Below, one piece after another: positions 1 through 6,973 of a stretch of DNA of 12,439 nucleotides. Under the pieces are notes generated by a model that had not been told where the DNA came from, ran no database searches, and saw only the letters and a program-made list of their open reading frames with translations. The translations under genes and the position numbers were made by a program. Source of the DNA: an uncultured Collinsella sp. (lineage in GTDB: Bacteria; Actinomycetota; Coriobacteriia; Coriobacteriales; Coriobacteriaceae); the NCBI GenBank assembly GCA_934646865.1, contig CAKUEU010000049.1:1-12439 (forward strand), written 5' to 3'. The first letter of the stretch is position 1. Each line of letters begins with the position of its first letter.

Positions 1-10
1 GGAGGTTTCC

Positions 11-1000
11 ATGGCAGATCGCGGCATCGTTGCGGTGTTCGGCAGCATGAACATGGACCTTTCGGTGGCGTGCGAGCGCATGCCGCGTGCGGGCGAGACC
101 GTCGGCGGAAGCGGTTTTATCACCAACGCCGGCGGCAAGGGTGCAAACCAGGCTGTCGCCGCCGCGCGCATGGGTGCGCGCACGTGCATGATCGGCGCCG
201 TCGGGCGCGATACATTTGGTGACGCACTGGTGGCGGGGCTCCAAGATGCCGGCGTGGGCGTTGAGTTTGTGGCGCGTCGCGACGACGTGGAGACGGGCAC
301 CGCGACTATCATTCGCTGCGAGAACGACAACCGCATCGTGTTATCGCCGGGCGCCAACCATGCGCTTTCGGGCGAGGACGTTGCCTGCGCGCTGCGCTAT
401 CTGGTGGCCGATGAGCTCGACGCCAATATCTGCGACCTCGCCCCGGCGGCCGGCGGCGTCTTTATCGCCCAGGGCGAATGCGACCTGATGGCCACGGCCG
501 CGGCGCTCTCTTGCGCCCACAGGCTGGGGTTCTATACGGTCTTTAACCCGGCGCCGGCGTGCGACCTGCCGGCGGGAGCGTGGCCTGCGGTCGACTTGGT
601 TTGTCCCAACGAGACCGAGTGCCAGGCGCTGACGGGCATCTTGCCCACGGATGACGCGAGCTGCGTCGCTGCGCTTGGGGCTTTGCTCGCCAAGGGCGCC
701 GGTGCCGCGGTCATCACGCTGGGCGGATCCGGGTCGGTTACGCTCGGCGATGACGGAGGGCTGCTGCGCATGCCGGCGCTCTCCAGCGAGGTGGTCGACA
801 CCACGGCTGCGGGCGATACGTTTATCGGCGCACTTGCGGCGGCTCGGCTGCATGGCCTGCCTCTCTTTGAGTGCATGGCCGCGGGCGCTCGCGCCTCGGC
901 AGTGACGGTGTCGCGCCTGGGTGCTCAGCAATCGATTCCCACGCGCGCCGAAATTGAACATAAGTTTGGGTTAGACGGTTTAGACGGAGAAGCGGAGTAG
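11..1000 (+). CDS. rbsK: Ribokinase (PfkB family)
   Basis: Predicted to phosphorylate D-ribose to ribose 5-phosphate with ATP in the cytoplasm. The 329-residue protein is slightly longer than the usual ~305-310. It shows the PfkB N-terminal signature GGKGANQA (residues 41-48), the ribokinase NPAPA (179-183) and PNETE (199-203) segments, and the C-terminal signature DTTAAGDTF (263-271), whose Asp269 is the expected catalytic base at the anion hole. The start is the ATG at 11, with GGAGG at 1-5 spaced 5 nt. The stop lies 4 nt before the nucleoside hydrolase start, so the two genes are almost certainly co-transcribed and would salvage ribose released from nucleosides. The promoter and any upstream operon genes are outside the window. 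Ribokinase is the best call; another PfkB sugar kinase is possible but less likely given the NPAPA and NETE motifs. Confidence 0.93.
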   Translation: MADRGIVAVFGSMNMDLSVACERMPRAGETVGGSGFITNAGGKGANQAVAAARMGARTCMIGAVGRDTFGDALVAGLQDAGVGVEFVARRDDVETGTATIIRCENDNRIVLSPGANHALSGEDVACALRYLVADELDANICDLAPAAGGVFIAQGECDLMATAAALSCAHRLGFYTVFNPAPACDLPAGAWPAVDLVCPNETECQALTGILPTDDASCVAALGALLAKGAGAAVITLGGSGSVTLGDDGGLLRMPALSSEVVDTTAAGDTFIGALAAARLHGLPLFECMAAGARASAVTVSRLGAQQSIPTRAEIEHKFGLDGLDGEAE

Positions 1001-1004
1001 AACA

Positions 1005-1979
1005 ATGGCAACCAAGAAGCTGATCCTTGATCTGGATATGGGTGTGGACGACGCCATGGCGCTCGCCTATGCCATCGCGAGCCCCGAAGTGGAGCTCGTC
1101 GGTATTACCACGTGCTTTGGCAACGTGCGTGTCGAGCAGTCGGCGCATAACTGCCTGGCGATGCTCGACCTACTGGGTCGCCCCGAGGTGCCGGTGTACC
1201 TGGGCGCCGATCGTCCCATTAAGTCGAACGAGCCCTATACGCCGCCGGCGTCCACCACGCTCATCCACGGCAAAAACGGCATCGGCGGCGCGAGCGTACC
1301 CGCATCGCCCTACGAGCCGGTGGGGGCGACATCGGCCGATGGTAACGCGGCGGTCGATTATCTGATCGATGCCGCACGCACCTATGGACCCGATCTGGTC
1401 TATGTGGCAACCGGCCCGCTCTCAAACTTGGCGCTTGCCTTGGAGCGCGATGCGGCGGCGATGATGTCCATCGGCCGCGTGGTCGTGATGGGCGGCGCCC
1501 TTACCGTGCCCGGCAACGTGAGCGCGGGCGCCGAGGCCAACATGGCAAGCGATCCCGAGGCCGCCGACGCCGTGCTGCGCTCGGGCCGCAAGCTCACCAT
1601 GGTCGGTCTGGACGTGACGCATCGCGTGGTGCTCACGCGCCGCGATATCGCTGGCTGGACGGGTTCGGGCACCATGGCGGGCTGCGCGTTTGCGGGTATG
1701 GTCGAGCACTACATTGGCTCATACGAGATGAACGCGCCCTATTTGGGCGGCTGCGCGCTGCACGACCCGTTGGCCGTTGCCGTGGCGATCGACCCCACGC
1801 TCGTGGGTGCACTCGGCTGCAACCTGCGCGTTGACCTGCTGGGCGAGTACCGCGGCCGCACCATCTGCGATGAGCGCCGCGTGGCCGACCCCGATAAGAG
1901 CGCGCTTGTGGCGCTCACCGTGGACGCCCCGCGCTTTCTCTCCGAGTTCAAGACGCGCATGGCCCGCGTCCTTGGCTAA
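1005..1979 (+). CDS. Nucleoside hydrolase (IunH/Rih family)
   Basis: Predicted to hydrolyse the N-glycosidic bond of ribonucleosides, giving free base and ribose. The 324-residue length is normal for the family. The calcium-binding N-terminal signature is present as DLDMGVDDAMAL (residues 9-20; Asp11, Asp15 and Asp16 are the family metal/catalytic aspartates), although the usual Pro after DxD is Met. IHGKNG (87-92) carries the active-site region His, EANMASDPEAA (177-187) is the ribose-binding Asn/Glu segment, and HDP (253-255) supplies the C-terminal His and calcium-binding Asp. The ATG at 1005 has GGAG at 994-997 inside the end of the ribokinase gene, 7 nt upstream. With the ribokinase it forms a nucleoside to ribose to ribose-5-phosphate route. 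Purine versus pyrimidine preference cannot be settled by eye. Confidence 0.93.
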   Translation: MATKKLILDLDMGVDDAMALAYAIASPEVELVGITTCFGNVRVEQSAHNCLAMLDLLGRPEVPVYLGADRPIKSNEPYTPPASTTLIHGKNGIGGASVPASPYEPVGATSADGNAAVDYLIDAARTYGPDLVYVATGPLSNLALALERDAAAMMSIGRVVVMGGALTVPGNVSAGAEANMASDPEAADAVLRSGRKLTMVGLDVTHRVVLTRRDIAGWTGSGTMAGCAFAGMVEHYIGSYEMNAPYLGGCALHDPLAVAVAIDPTLVGALGCNLRVDLLGEYRGRTICDERRVADPDKSALVALTVDAPRFLSEFKTRMARVLG

Positions 1980-1990
1980 ACGGCCCTTGC

Positions 1991-2013
1991 GCCCCGTCCC
2001 AAATTAGCCACTT
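1991..2013 (-). repeat. Solitary GGGACGGGGC intergenic repeat, partial copy
   Basis: On the minus strand this reads GGCTA, then the core ATTTGGGACGGGGC, matching the first two thirds of the repeats at 3118-3303 and 9505-9591. The T-run end of the element is missing. It begins 11 nt after the nucleoside hydrolase stop, and no partner arm is visible nearby, so it looks like a decayed single copy. I see no convincing terminator with a T-tract after the nucleoside hydrolase. Confidence 0.75.
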
Positions 2014-2051
2014 TGTTGATGTACTTGTAGAACTAGCTGCTAAAAACAGAT

Positions 2052-2103
2052 TAAACGCCGTTTATAGAGTGAACGTGACCGTTAGCCTAAAACCCAATAT
2101 ATG
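2052..2103 (+). promoter_or_regulatory. Probable promoter of the ROK gene with an upstream LacI-type operator
   Basis: TAAACG-C-CGTTTA (2052-2064) is a perfect 6+1+6 palindrome of the kind bound by LacI-family dimers, and it contains the CCGTTTA motif also found before the isomerase operon and the GH1 gene. Immediately downstream, GTGACC (2075-2080) and TATATG (2098-2103) are separated by 17 nt and each match the sigma-70 consensus at 4 of 6 positions. The promoter call is weaker than the palindrome. Confidence 0.5.
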
Positions 2104-2176
2104 CTTGAGGCCCCTGTGGTTGCATGGGCAATAAGAGCCTAGGCTATTGGCGCATTTACATTTACATGGGAGCAGC

Positions 2177-3091
2177 ATGAAAGAGTACTTTGGCATCGAT
2201 GTGGGCGGTACGGCAGTCAAGTGGGCCGTGCTGGGCGAGGATTTTTCCATTCGCGAGCGCGGTAGCCTGCCGACCGATTTCAACACGGCGGATGAAGCGG
2301 TTGAGGCCCTCGCCGGTCTTATTGAGCCGTTCCGCGACCGCGTGTCTGCTGTGGGCGTGAGCGCCCCCGGCGGCATCTATGAGGACGATGCCGACGGCAC
2401 CATCCATCGCGGCGGCGCGCTCACCTATATGGACGGCTGCCCGCTGGGAAAGATGCTGCACGAGCGATTTGGCATTCCGGTAGCGGTCAACAACGACGGA
2501 AAGTGCTGCGCGCTCGGCGAATATGCGGCAGGTGCGCTGCGTGGGCACCGTATTGGTGTGGTGCTTGCCATTGGCACCGGCATTGGCGGCGGCATCGTTA
2601 TCGATGGCCACGTCCTTCGCGGTTCGCATGGCTTTGCGGGCGAGTTTAGCTTTCTGCGCAACGATGTGACGCGTGCGGCGGCGCCGGACAACGTGTTTGC
2701 CGGCACAGGCGGCTGGCGTGCGCTGCGCGACGCCGCGGTGGCAGAGAAAGGGTTGCCGGCAGATACTGCCGTAGACGGACGTCGTGTCTTCGAGTGGATT
2801 GAGGCCGGCGATCAAGCGGCGCAGCGTGCGCTCGACCGCTATGCGTGCACATTCGATGCCATGCTCGTGAACCTTCAGGCGGTGCTCGATCCCGAGGTGT
2901 TTGTGATTGCGGGCGGCATTTCGTGCCATCCCGAGCTTATCGATGCGCTTCGCAGCCAGATGCCCGCGGCACTCGCGGGCTATGAGGGCTTTCTTGCCGG
3001 CATCCCCATGCCTCAGGTCAAGGTTGCCGAGCTCGGCAACGACGCCAACCTCTACGGCGCCGTACAAGAAGCCATGCGCCTGAGCAAATAG
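2177..3091 (+). CDS. ROK-family sugar kinase, zinc-motif-less (glucokinase or beta-glucoside kinase type)
   Basis: Predicted cytoplasmic ATP-dependent sugar kinase of 304 residues. The N-terminal phosphate-binding loop is DVGGTAVK (residues 8-15); the catalytic Asp lies in NND (105-107); GTGIGGGI (133-140) is the second phosphate loop. After GEFSFL (155-160) the canonical ROK zinc motif CxCGxxGC is absent; AAAPDNVFAG follows instead. From family knowledge, lack of the zinc motif is typical of BglK-type beta-glucoside kinases and their relatives, so phosphorylation of a beta-glucoside or other hexose is plausible. There is no N-terminal HTH, so it is not an XylR/NagC-type repressor. I chose the ATG at 2177 because GGGAG (2168-2172) precedes it and the DxGGT loop then sits at the normal distance; an in-frame start at 2147 would add ten residues with no family counterpart. 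It appears monocistronic. Confidence 0.88.
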   Translation: MKEYFGIDVGGTAVKWAVLGEDFSIRERGSLPTDFNTADEAVEALAGLIEPFRDRVSAVGVSAPGGIYEDDADGTIHRGGALTYMDGCPLGKMLHERFGIPVAVNNDGKCCALGEYAAGALRGHRIGVVLAIGTGIGGGIVIDGHVLRGSHGFAGEFSFLRNDVTRAAAPDNVFAGTGGWRALRDAAVAEKGLPADTAVDGRRVFEWIEAGDQAAQRALDRYACTFDAMLVNLQAVLDPEVFVIAGGISCHPELIDALRSQMPAALAGYEGFLAGIPMPQVKVAELGNDANLYGAVQEAMRLSK

Positions 3092-3117
3092 ACCAGTCCT
3101 TTGGGACCGGGCTCCTA

Positions 3118-3243
3118 GGGTAGTCAATTTGGGACGGGGCTTTTTTAGCTGCCCCTATGTGACGGTCGATACATGTCTCAGCCCAGATAGCTCGTCGGCA
3201 GTCAAAGGGTAGCTAAAACAGCCCCGTCCCAAATTGACTACCC
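3118..3243. repeat. Large inverted repeat of GGGACGGGGC elements
   Basis: Arms 3118-3141 and 3220-3243 are perfect reverse complements over 24 bp. Past one mismatch (3142/3219) the pairing continues as TTTTAGCT (3143-3150) with AGCTAAAA (3211-3218), leaving a spacer of about 50-60 nt. Each arm is one copy of the repeat: GGTAGTCA, core ATTTGGGACGGGGC, a T-rich run, then AGCT. The arm ends in GGGGC followed by six T, so the structure could also end transcription after the ROK gene. It starts 27 nt after the ROK stop. Confidence 0.9.
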
Positions 3244-3263
3244 GCGCAGCCCAGGTTGACGCA

Positions 3264-3303
3264 AAAGTAGTCAAAAAAGCCCCGTCCCAAATTAGCTACC
3301 GGG
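3264..3303 (-). repeat. Further copy of the GGGACGGGGC repeat
   Basis: Read on the minus strand it runs GGTAGCTA, ATTTGGGACGGGGC, six T, GACTAC. The core is identical to that of the 3118-3243 arms, but the flanking hexamers are exchanged (TAGCTA before and TGACTA after, instead of TAGTCA before and TAGCTA after). The 372-bp gap 3092-3463 holds this copy, the inverted repeat before it and the regulator's promoter; no ORF there looks real. Confidence 0.85.
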
Positions 3304-3341
3304 AAAATGTTGCCGTTGGGGGAATAGTCGCGTCGCTTCGC

Positions 3342-3409
3342 TTGACAACAGGCTAAACTTGCTAATAAACATTTACTATTCTGTTTACTTTGAATTTGCG
3401 GTCGTTTAG
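3342..3409 (+). promoter_or_regulatory. Promoter and candidate autoregulatory sites of the LacI-family gene
   Basis: TTGACA (3342-3347) is a perfect -35 hexamer; TAATAA (3363-3368) is the best -10, with a short 15-nt spacer. Downstream lie ATTTAC (3371-3376), GTTTAC (3383-3388) and GTTTAG (3404-3409). The 10-mer TCTGTTTACT at 3380-3389 recurs twice before the isomerase operon (4698-4707, and reversed at 4671-4680). Placed just after the -10, these sites suit autorepression by the encoded regulator. That last step is inference. Confidence 0.5.
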
Positions 3410-3463
3410 TTGCAGAGCCGTCGAGCCGGCGGCCTCAGCTGCGACCGTTGCTAGGGAGAAACG

Positions 3464-4474
3464 ATGGCTAAAGCAAGCGTCCGCGAGATCAGCCGCATCA
3501 CCGGTTTTTCGCCCGCAACCGTGTCCAACGCGCTCAACCGCAAGCGCAGCGTGAGCGAAGAGACCGCTAAGATCATCCTGGAATGCGCGCAGTCACTCGG
3601 CTACCAGCAGTCGACGCAGCTCGAGAGTATCCAGTTCGTGCTTGCGCGCAAGACGGGCGCCATCCTGGACGAGAGCACCTTCCACCCTGCGGTTATCGAG
3701 GGCGTGGAGCGCCAGGCGCGCCGCCATGGCATGAGCACGAGCTTTGTCACGCTCGACTTTAGCGACCTGGACGCCGTGCGCCCGCAGGTCGAGGGGCTGA
3801 TCGCCGATCCGTCGGCCGCCATCGTGCTGATGGGTACCGAGCTGGGCGAGGAGGACTACGCCCTGTTCGCCAACGCTGCCGCCCACCTGATCGTGCTCGA
3901 CGGCTGGAGCGACCGCCAGTACTTCGATGCCGTGGTCATCGCAAATACCGACTCGGTGCTGCGCGCGGTGGACCATCTTATCGAAAAGGGCCACAAGCAG
4001 ATCGGCTATCTTGCCGGCGACCTGCGTATCCGCAACTTTAAGGATCGCGAGCGTGGCTACCGTCAGGCGCTTGAGGACGCGGGCCTTGAGCCCAACCCGG
4101 CATGGCACATCACGCTGGGCACCACGCTCGAGGGCGCCTATCACGACATGGGCGCCTGGCTCGATACCGTCTCGCGCGACGACCTGCCGACGGCCTTTTT
4201 TGCTGAGAATGACGTGCTCGCCGTTGGCGCCATGCGTGCCCTCAACGAGCACGGCGTGCGCGTTCCCGACGACGTGTCGATGATCGGCTTCGACGACCTG
4301 TCCGTGGGCGCCTTCTCCAATCCGCCGCTCACCACGGTGCATGTTCCCAAGCACGAGGTGGGCGAGATCGCGGTGCGCCGCCTGGTGGGCAACATCCGCA
4401 ACCCCAAGAGCTACACCTGCAAGACGGCCGTCTCGACCTACTTTGTCGAGCGCCAGAGCGTGCGCGAGCTCTAG
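3464..4474 (+). CDS. LacI-family transcriptional regulator
   Basis: Predicted cytoplasmic DNA-binding repressor of 336 residues, normal for the family. The N-terminal helix-turn-helix covers about residues 5-24 (VREISRITGFSPATVSNAL), followed by helix 3 ending at LGY (45-47). The C-terminal part is a periplasmic-binding-protein-like sugar sensor; VPDDVSMIGFDD and a PPLTTVHVP segment near its end are classic LacI-family signatures. The hinge is odd: only eight residues (48-55) separate LGY from the first strand of the sensor, where about 16 are usual, and the PNxxAxxL hinge helix is not recognisable. The ATG at 3464 has AGGGAGA at 3453-3459. It lies directly upstream of the isomerase operon in the same direction but is separated from it by a terminator. 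GTTTAC-type sites before both genes suggest it controls itself and the operon; the effector is unknown. Confidence 0.93.
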   Translation: MAKASVREISRITGFSPATVSNALNRKRSVSEETAKIILECAQSLGYQQSTQLESIQFVLARKTGAILDESTFHPAVIEGVERQARRHGMSTSFVTLDFSDLDAVRPQVEGLIADPSAAIVLMGTELGEEDYALFANAAAHLIVLDGWSDRQYFDAVVIANTDSVLRAVDHLIEKGHKQIGYLAGDLRIRNFKDRERGYRQALEDAGLEPNPAWHITLGTTLEGAYHDMGAWLDTVSRDDLPTAFFAENDVLAVGAMRALNEHGVRVPDDVSMIGFDDLSVGAFSNPPLTTVHVPKHEVGEIAVRRLVGNIRNPKSYTCKTAVSTYFVERQSVREL

Positions 4475-4540
4475 GCGAAAGCGCCGCCTACTCGCGATAA
4501 ATGCGCCCGCGTTACGGCGGACACACAGAGCATCACAGAT

Positions 4541-4568
4541 AGAGGGTCCTTCGGGGCCCTCTTTTTTG
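4541..4568 (+). terminator. Rho-independent terminator after the LacI-family gene
   Basis: The stem AGAGGGTCC / GGGCCCTCT (4541-4549 and 4554-4562, nine pairs including one U-G wobble) closes a UUCG tetraloop and runs into a T-tract ending at 4567. It separates the regulator transcript from the isomerase operon. Confidence 0.92.
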
Positions 4569-4587
4569 TTCCCCTTGTATGTTCAGA

Positions 4588-4707
4588 TTGTTTACATACC
4601 GTTTAGGCTGATTTCTCTACCGTTTACGGGTATTTCGCGTTAAACTTCTAAACAGAAGAGTAAAACATTTAGTAAACAGAACAAAACGAAACATGCGTCT
4701 GTTTACT
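4588..4707 (+). promoter_or_regulatory. Operator-rich promoter region of the isomerase/transketolase operon
   Basis: About 120 bp contain eight GTTTAC-like half-sites in both orientations: GTTTAC 4590-4595, GTTTAG 4601-4606, GTTTAC 4622-4627, TTAAAC 4640-4645, CTAAAC 4648-4653, GTAAAA 4660-4665, GTAAAC 4672-4677 and GTTTAC 4701-4706. TACCGTTTACGGGTA (4618-4632) is a near-palindrome. AGTAAACAGA (4671-4680) and TCTGTTTACT (4698-4707) form a perfect inverted pair. A possible promoter is CTGATT (4608-4613), a 17-nt spacer and TATTTC (4631-4636); it is weak (3 of 6 matches per hexamer) but aligns with the promoter before GH1, with the palindrome filling the spacer in both. Confidence 0.55.
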
Positions 4708-4733
4708 GAACATGTGACTAGGGGAGGACGTAC

Positions 4734-6134
4734 ATGGATAAGATCAAGCTCGGTTTTGTGCCTACGCGCCGCAGTATCTTTAGCGCGCCGGACGCGATCA
4801 AGTATCGCGGCTTGACGGCTGATCGCCTGCGCGAGATCGGCGTCGACATCGTGGATATCGACGACATCAACGACGAGGGTCTGCTGTTCGACGACAGCCA
4901 TATCGAGCCCATCGTCAAGAAGTTCCGCGCCGAGGGCGTCGACGGCATCATGCTGTGCCATGCCAACTTTGGCACCGAGTACGTCTGCGCCCGCCTTGCC
5001 CGCGAGCTCGGCCTGCCCGTGCTGCTGTGGGGCCCGCGCGACGAGCGCCCCGAGCCCGACGGCACCCGCCTGCGCGACAGCCAGTGCGGCCTGTTCGCCA
5101 CTGGTAAGGTCCTGCGCCGCTTCCAAGTTCCCTTCACCTACATGACCAACTGCCGTCTGACCGACCCCGAGTTCGAGCGCGGCGTCTGGGACTTCCTGGC
5201 TGTGTGCAACGTCGTTAAGACCTTCAAGCACACCCGCATCCTGCAGATGGCCACCCGTCCGTTCGACTTCTGGTCGACCATGTGCAACGAGGGCGAGCTG
5301 CTCGAGAAGTTCAACATCCAGCTTTCGCCCATCCCCATGACCGAGCTTGTCCAGGCTGTGCGCGACGCTCAGGCCGACGAGCAGGCCATGTCCGCCATGC
5401 TCGCCCACATCGCCGACAGCTTTGAGATCTGCATCCCCGAGGACAAGGTCCCCGCGGTCGCAGGACTCGCCATCGCCATGAAGCGCCTGGTCGAGAAGTA
5501 CGGCTGCAACGCCGGCGCCATCCAGTGCTGGAACGCCCTGCAGGACGAGCTGGGCATTATGCCCTGCGCCGCCAACGCCATCCTCAACGAGATGGGCATC
5601 CCCGTCGTCTGCGAGACCGACATCCACGGCGCCATCACCGCGCTCATGGTCGAGGCCGCCGATCTTGGCCGTCACCGCGGCATGTTCGCCGACTGGACGG
5701 TGCGCCACCCCGACAACGAGAACGGCGAGCTGCTGCAGCACTGCGGCCCCTGGCCCTGCAGCTGCGCGGCCGTCAAGCCCAAGCTCACCTACCCGCTGGC
5801 CTTCGATCACCCCGGCGCGCTGACGGCCGAGGCCAAGCACGGCGACCTCACCCTTGCCCGCTTTGACGGCGACAACGGCGAGTATTCGCTGCTGCTGGGC
5901 AACGCCCGCGGCATCGACGGCCCGGCCGGTATGGGCACCTACCTGTGGGTCGAGGTCGAGAACCTCAAGCGCCTCGAGGCCAAGATCGTCGAGGGCCCCT
6001 ACATCCACCACTGCGTGGCCATCCACGCCAACGTGGTGCCGGTGCTCTACGAGGCATGCAAGTATATCGGCATCCAGCCCGACCTTTATGACCCCATCGA
6101 AGAAGACGTCAAAGCCTACCTGCGAGGAGAGTAG
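4734..6134 (+). CDS. L-fucose/L-arabinose isomerase family protein (sugar isomerase)
   Basis: Predicted cytoplasmic metal-dependent aldose-ketose isomerase of the FucI/AraA-like fold (FucIase, COG2407 type), 466 residues, shorter than E. coli FucI (~590) and typical of the compact subgroup. The N-terminal Rossmann-like domain begins at KLGFVPTRR (5-13). The metal-site region is CETDIHGA (293-300), where Glu294 and Asp296 are the expected metal ligands, and HH (425-426) near the C-terminus supplies a candidate ligand His. CWNALQDELG (265-274) is the family segment before the metal site. The ATG at 4734 has GGGGAGG at 4721-4727. It is the first gene of a tight operon, 2 nt before the transketolase N-half. 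The substrate is not identifiable: fucose is unlikely given the neighbours (no fuculose aldolase), and a pentose or branched pentose fits a kinase plus transketolase better. C-ending codons dominate, suggesting good expression. Confidence 0.85.
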   Translation: MDKIKLGFVPTRRSIFSAPDAIKYRGLTADRLREIGVDIVDIDDINDEGLLFDDSHIEPIVKKFRAEGVDGIMLCHANFGTEYVCARLARELGLPVLLWGPRDERPEPDGTRLRDSQCGLFATGKVLRRFQVPFTYMTNCRLTDPEFERGVWDFLAVCNVVKTFKHTRILQMATRPFDFWSTMCNEGELLEKFNIQLSPIPMTELVQAVRDAQADEQAMSAMLAHIADSFEICIPEDKVPAVAGLAIAMKRLVEKYGCNAGAIQCWNALQDELGIMPCAANAILNEMGIPVVCETDIHGAITALMVEAADLGRHRGMFADWTVRHPDNENGELLQHCGPWPCSCAAVKPKLTYPLAFDHPGALTAEAKHGDLTLARFDGDNGEYSLLLGNARGIDGPAGMGTYLWVEVENLKRLEAKIVEGPYIHHCVAIHANVVPVLYEACKYIGIQPDLYDPIEEDVKAYLRGE

Positions 6135-6136
6135 AA

Positions 6137-6973
6137 ATGGCAACGATCGAAGAGCTTGAGTCCCTGCGCTGGGACCTCCGCCGCGATTGCGTCGACATCA
6201 TCATGGCCGGCGCCGGCGGCCACATCGGCGGCGACATGTCGGTCATCGACGCGCTCATGACCCTCTACGCCAACCATCTGAACATTTCGCCCGAGACCGT
6301 CGACGATCCCAACCGCGACCGCTTCGTCCTCTCTAAGGGCCATGCCATGGAGGCCTACTACGCCGTGCTGTGCCACGAGGGCTATCTGGACCTCGACGAC
6401 GTCAAGGCGCGTTTCTCCAAGTTCGGCAGCCCCTATATCGGCCACCCCAACAACAAGCTCAAGGGCATCGAGATGAACTCGGGCTCGCTGGGCCACGGTC
6501 TGCCCGTGGCGGTGGGCATGGCGCTCGCCGGCAAGATGGACGGTCGCGACTACCGCGTCTACACCATCATGGGCGACGGCGAGCTTGCCGAGGGCTCGGT
6601 CTGGGAGGGCGCCATGAGCGGCGGCAACTACCAGCTCGATAACCTGTGCGCGCTCGTGGACCGCAACCGCCTGCAGATCAGCGGTAGCACCGAGGACGTC
6701 ATGAAGCAGGACTCGCAGGAGGAGCGCTGGGCCGCCTTCGGTTGGAACGTGCTGTCCATTCCGGGCAACGACGTCCAGGCCATCGACGCCGCGCTGACGC
6801 TTGCCGCCGAGACCAAGGGTAAGCCCACGGTCATCATCCTCAACACCGTTAAGGGCTATGGCTCGCCGGTTATGGAGGACAAGGCCAGCTGGCATCACCA
6901 CCTGCCCAACGACGAGGAATATGCCCAGATCATCGCCGATTTCGCTGCCCACAAGGAGGCCATCAATGGCTAA
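6137..6973 (+). CDS. Transketolase, N-terminal (thiamine diphosphate-binding) subunit
   Basis: The 278-residue protein covers the pyrophosphate-binding half of transketolase. SKGH (66-69), GSLGHGLPVAVGMAL (116-130) and the thiamine diphosphate/Mg motif beginning GDGE (146-149), with the Asn in VDRN (174-177), are all present, as is an N-terminal GH (28-29) in the usual substrate/cofactor position. It must pair with the C-terminal half encoded next, whose start codon overlaps its last codons by 8 nt, a sign of coupled translation. GAGGAG at 6124-6129 lies inside the end of the isomerase gene, 7 nt before the ATG. Split transketolases are common in Firmicutes, Actinobacteria and archaea. A pair inside a sugar isomerase/kinase operon points to a substrate-specific job rather than the housekeeping pentose phosphate pathway. 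That inference could be wrong if the genome has no other transketolase. Confidence 0.93.
   Translation: MATIEELESLRWDLRRDCVDIIMAGAGGHIGGDMSVIDALMTLYANHLNISPETVDDPNRDRFVLSKGHAMEAYYAVLCHEGYLDLDDVKARFSKFGSPYIGHPNNKLKGIEMNSGSLGHGLPVAVGMALAGKMDGRDYRVYTIMGDGELAEGSVWEGAMSGGNYQLDNLCALVDRNRLQISGSTEDVMKQDSQEERWAAFGWNVLSIPGNDVQAIDAALTLAAETKGKPTVIILNTVKGYGSPVMEDKASWHHHLPNDEEYAQIIADFAAHKEAING

Noticed and set aside
2147..2176. Upstream start for the ROK kinase
   Set aside because: It would add a His/Leu-rich ten-residue lead absent from the family and read through the GGGAG ribosome binding site of the ATG at 2177.
2162..3127. A 321-residue minus-strand frame opposite the ROK gene
   Set aside because: Mirrors the coding strand and has no family signature; the ROK motifs on the plus strand are unambiguous.
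4617..6143. A 508-residue open frame on the minus strand opposite the isomerase gene
   Set aside because: Low-complexity, Val/Gly/Ala/His-rich translation typical of the antisense of GC-rich C-ending codons; the plus-strand gene has clear family motifs and a ribosome binding site.
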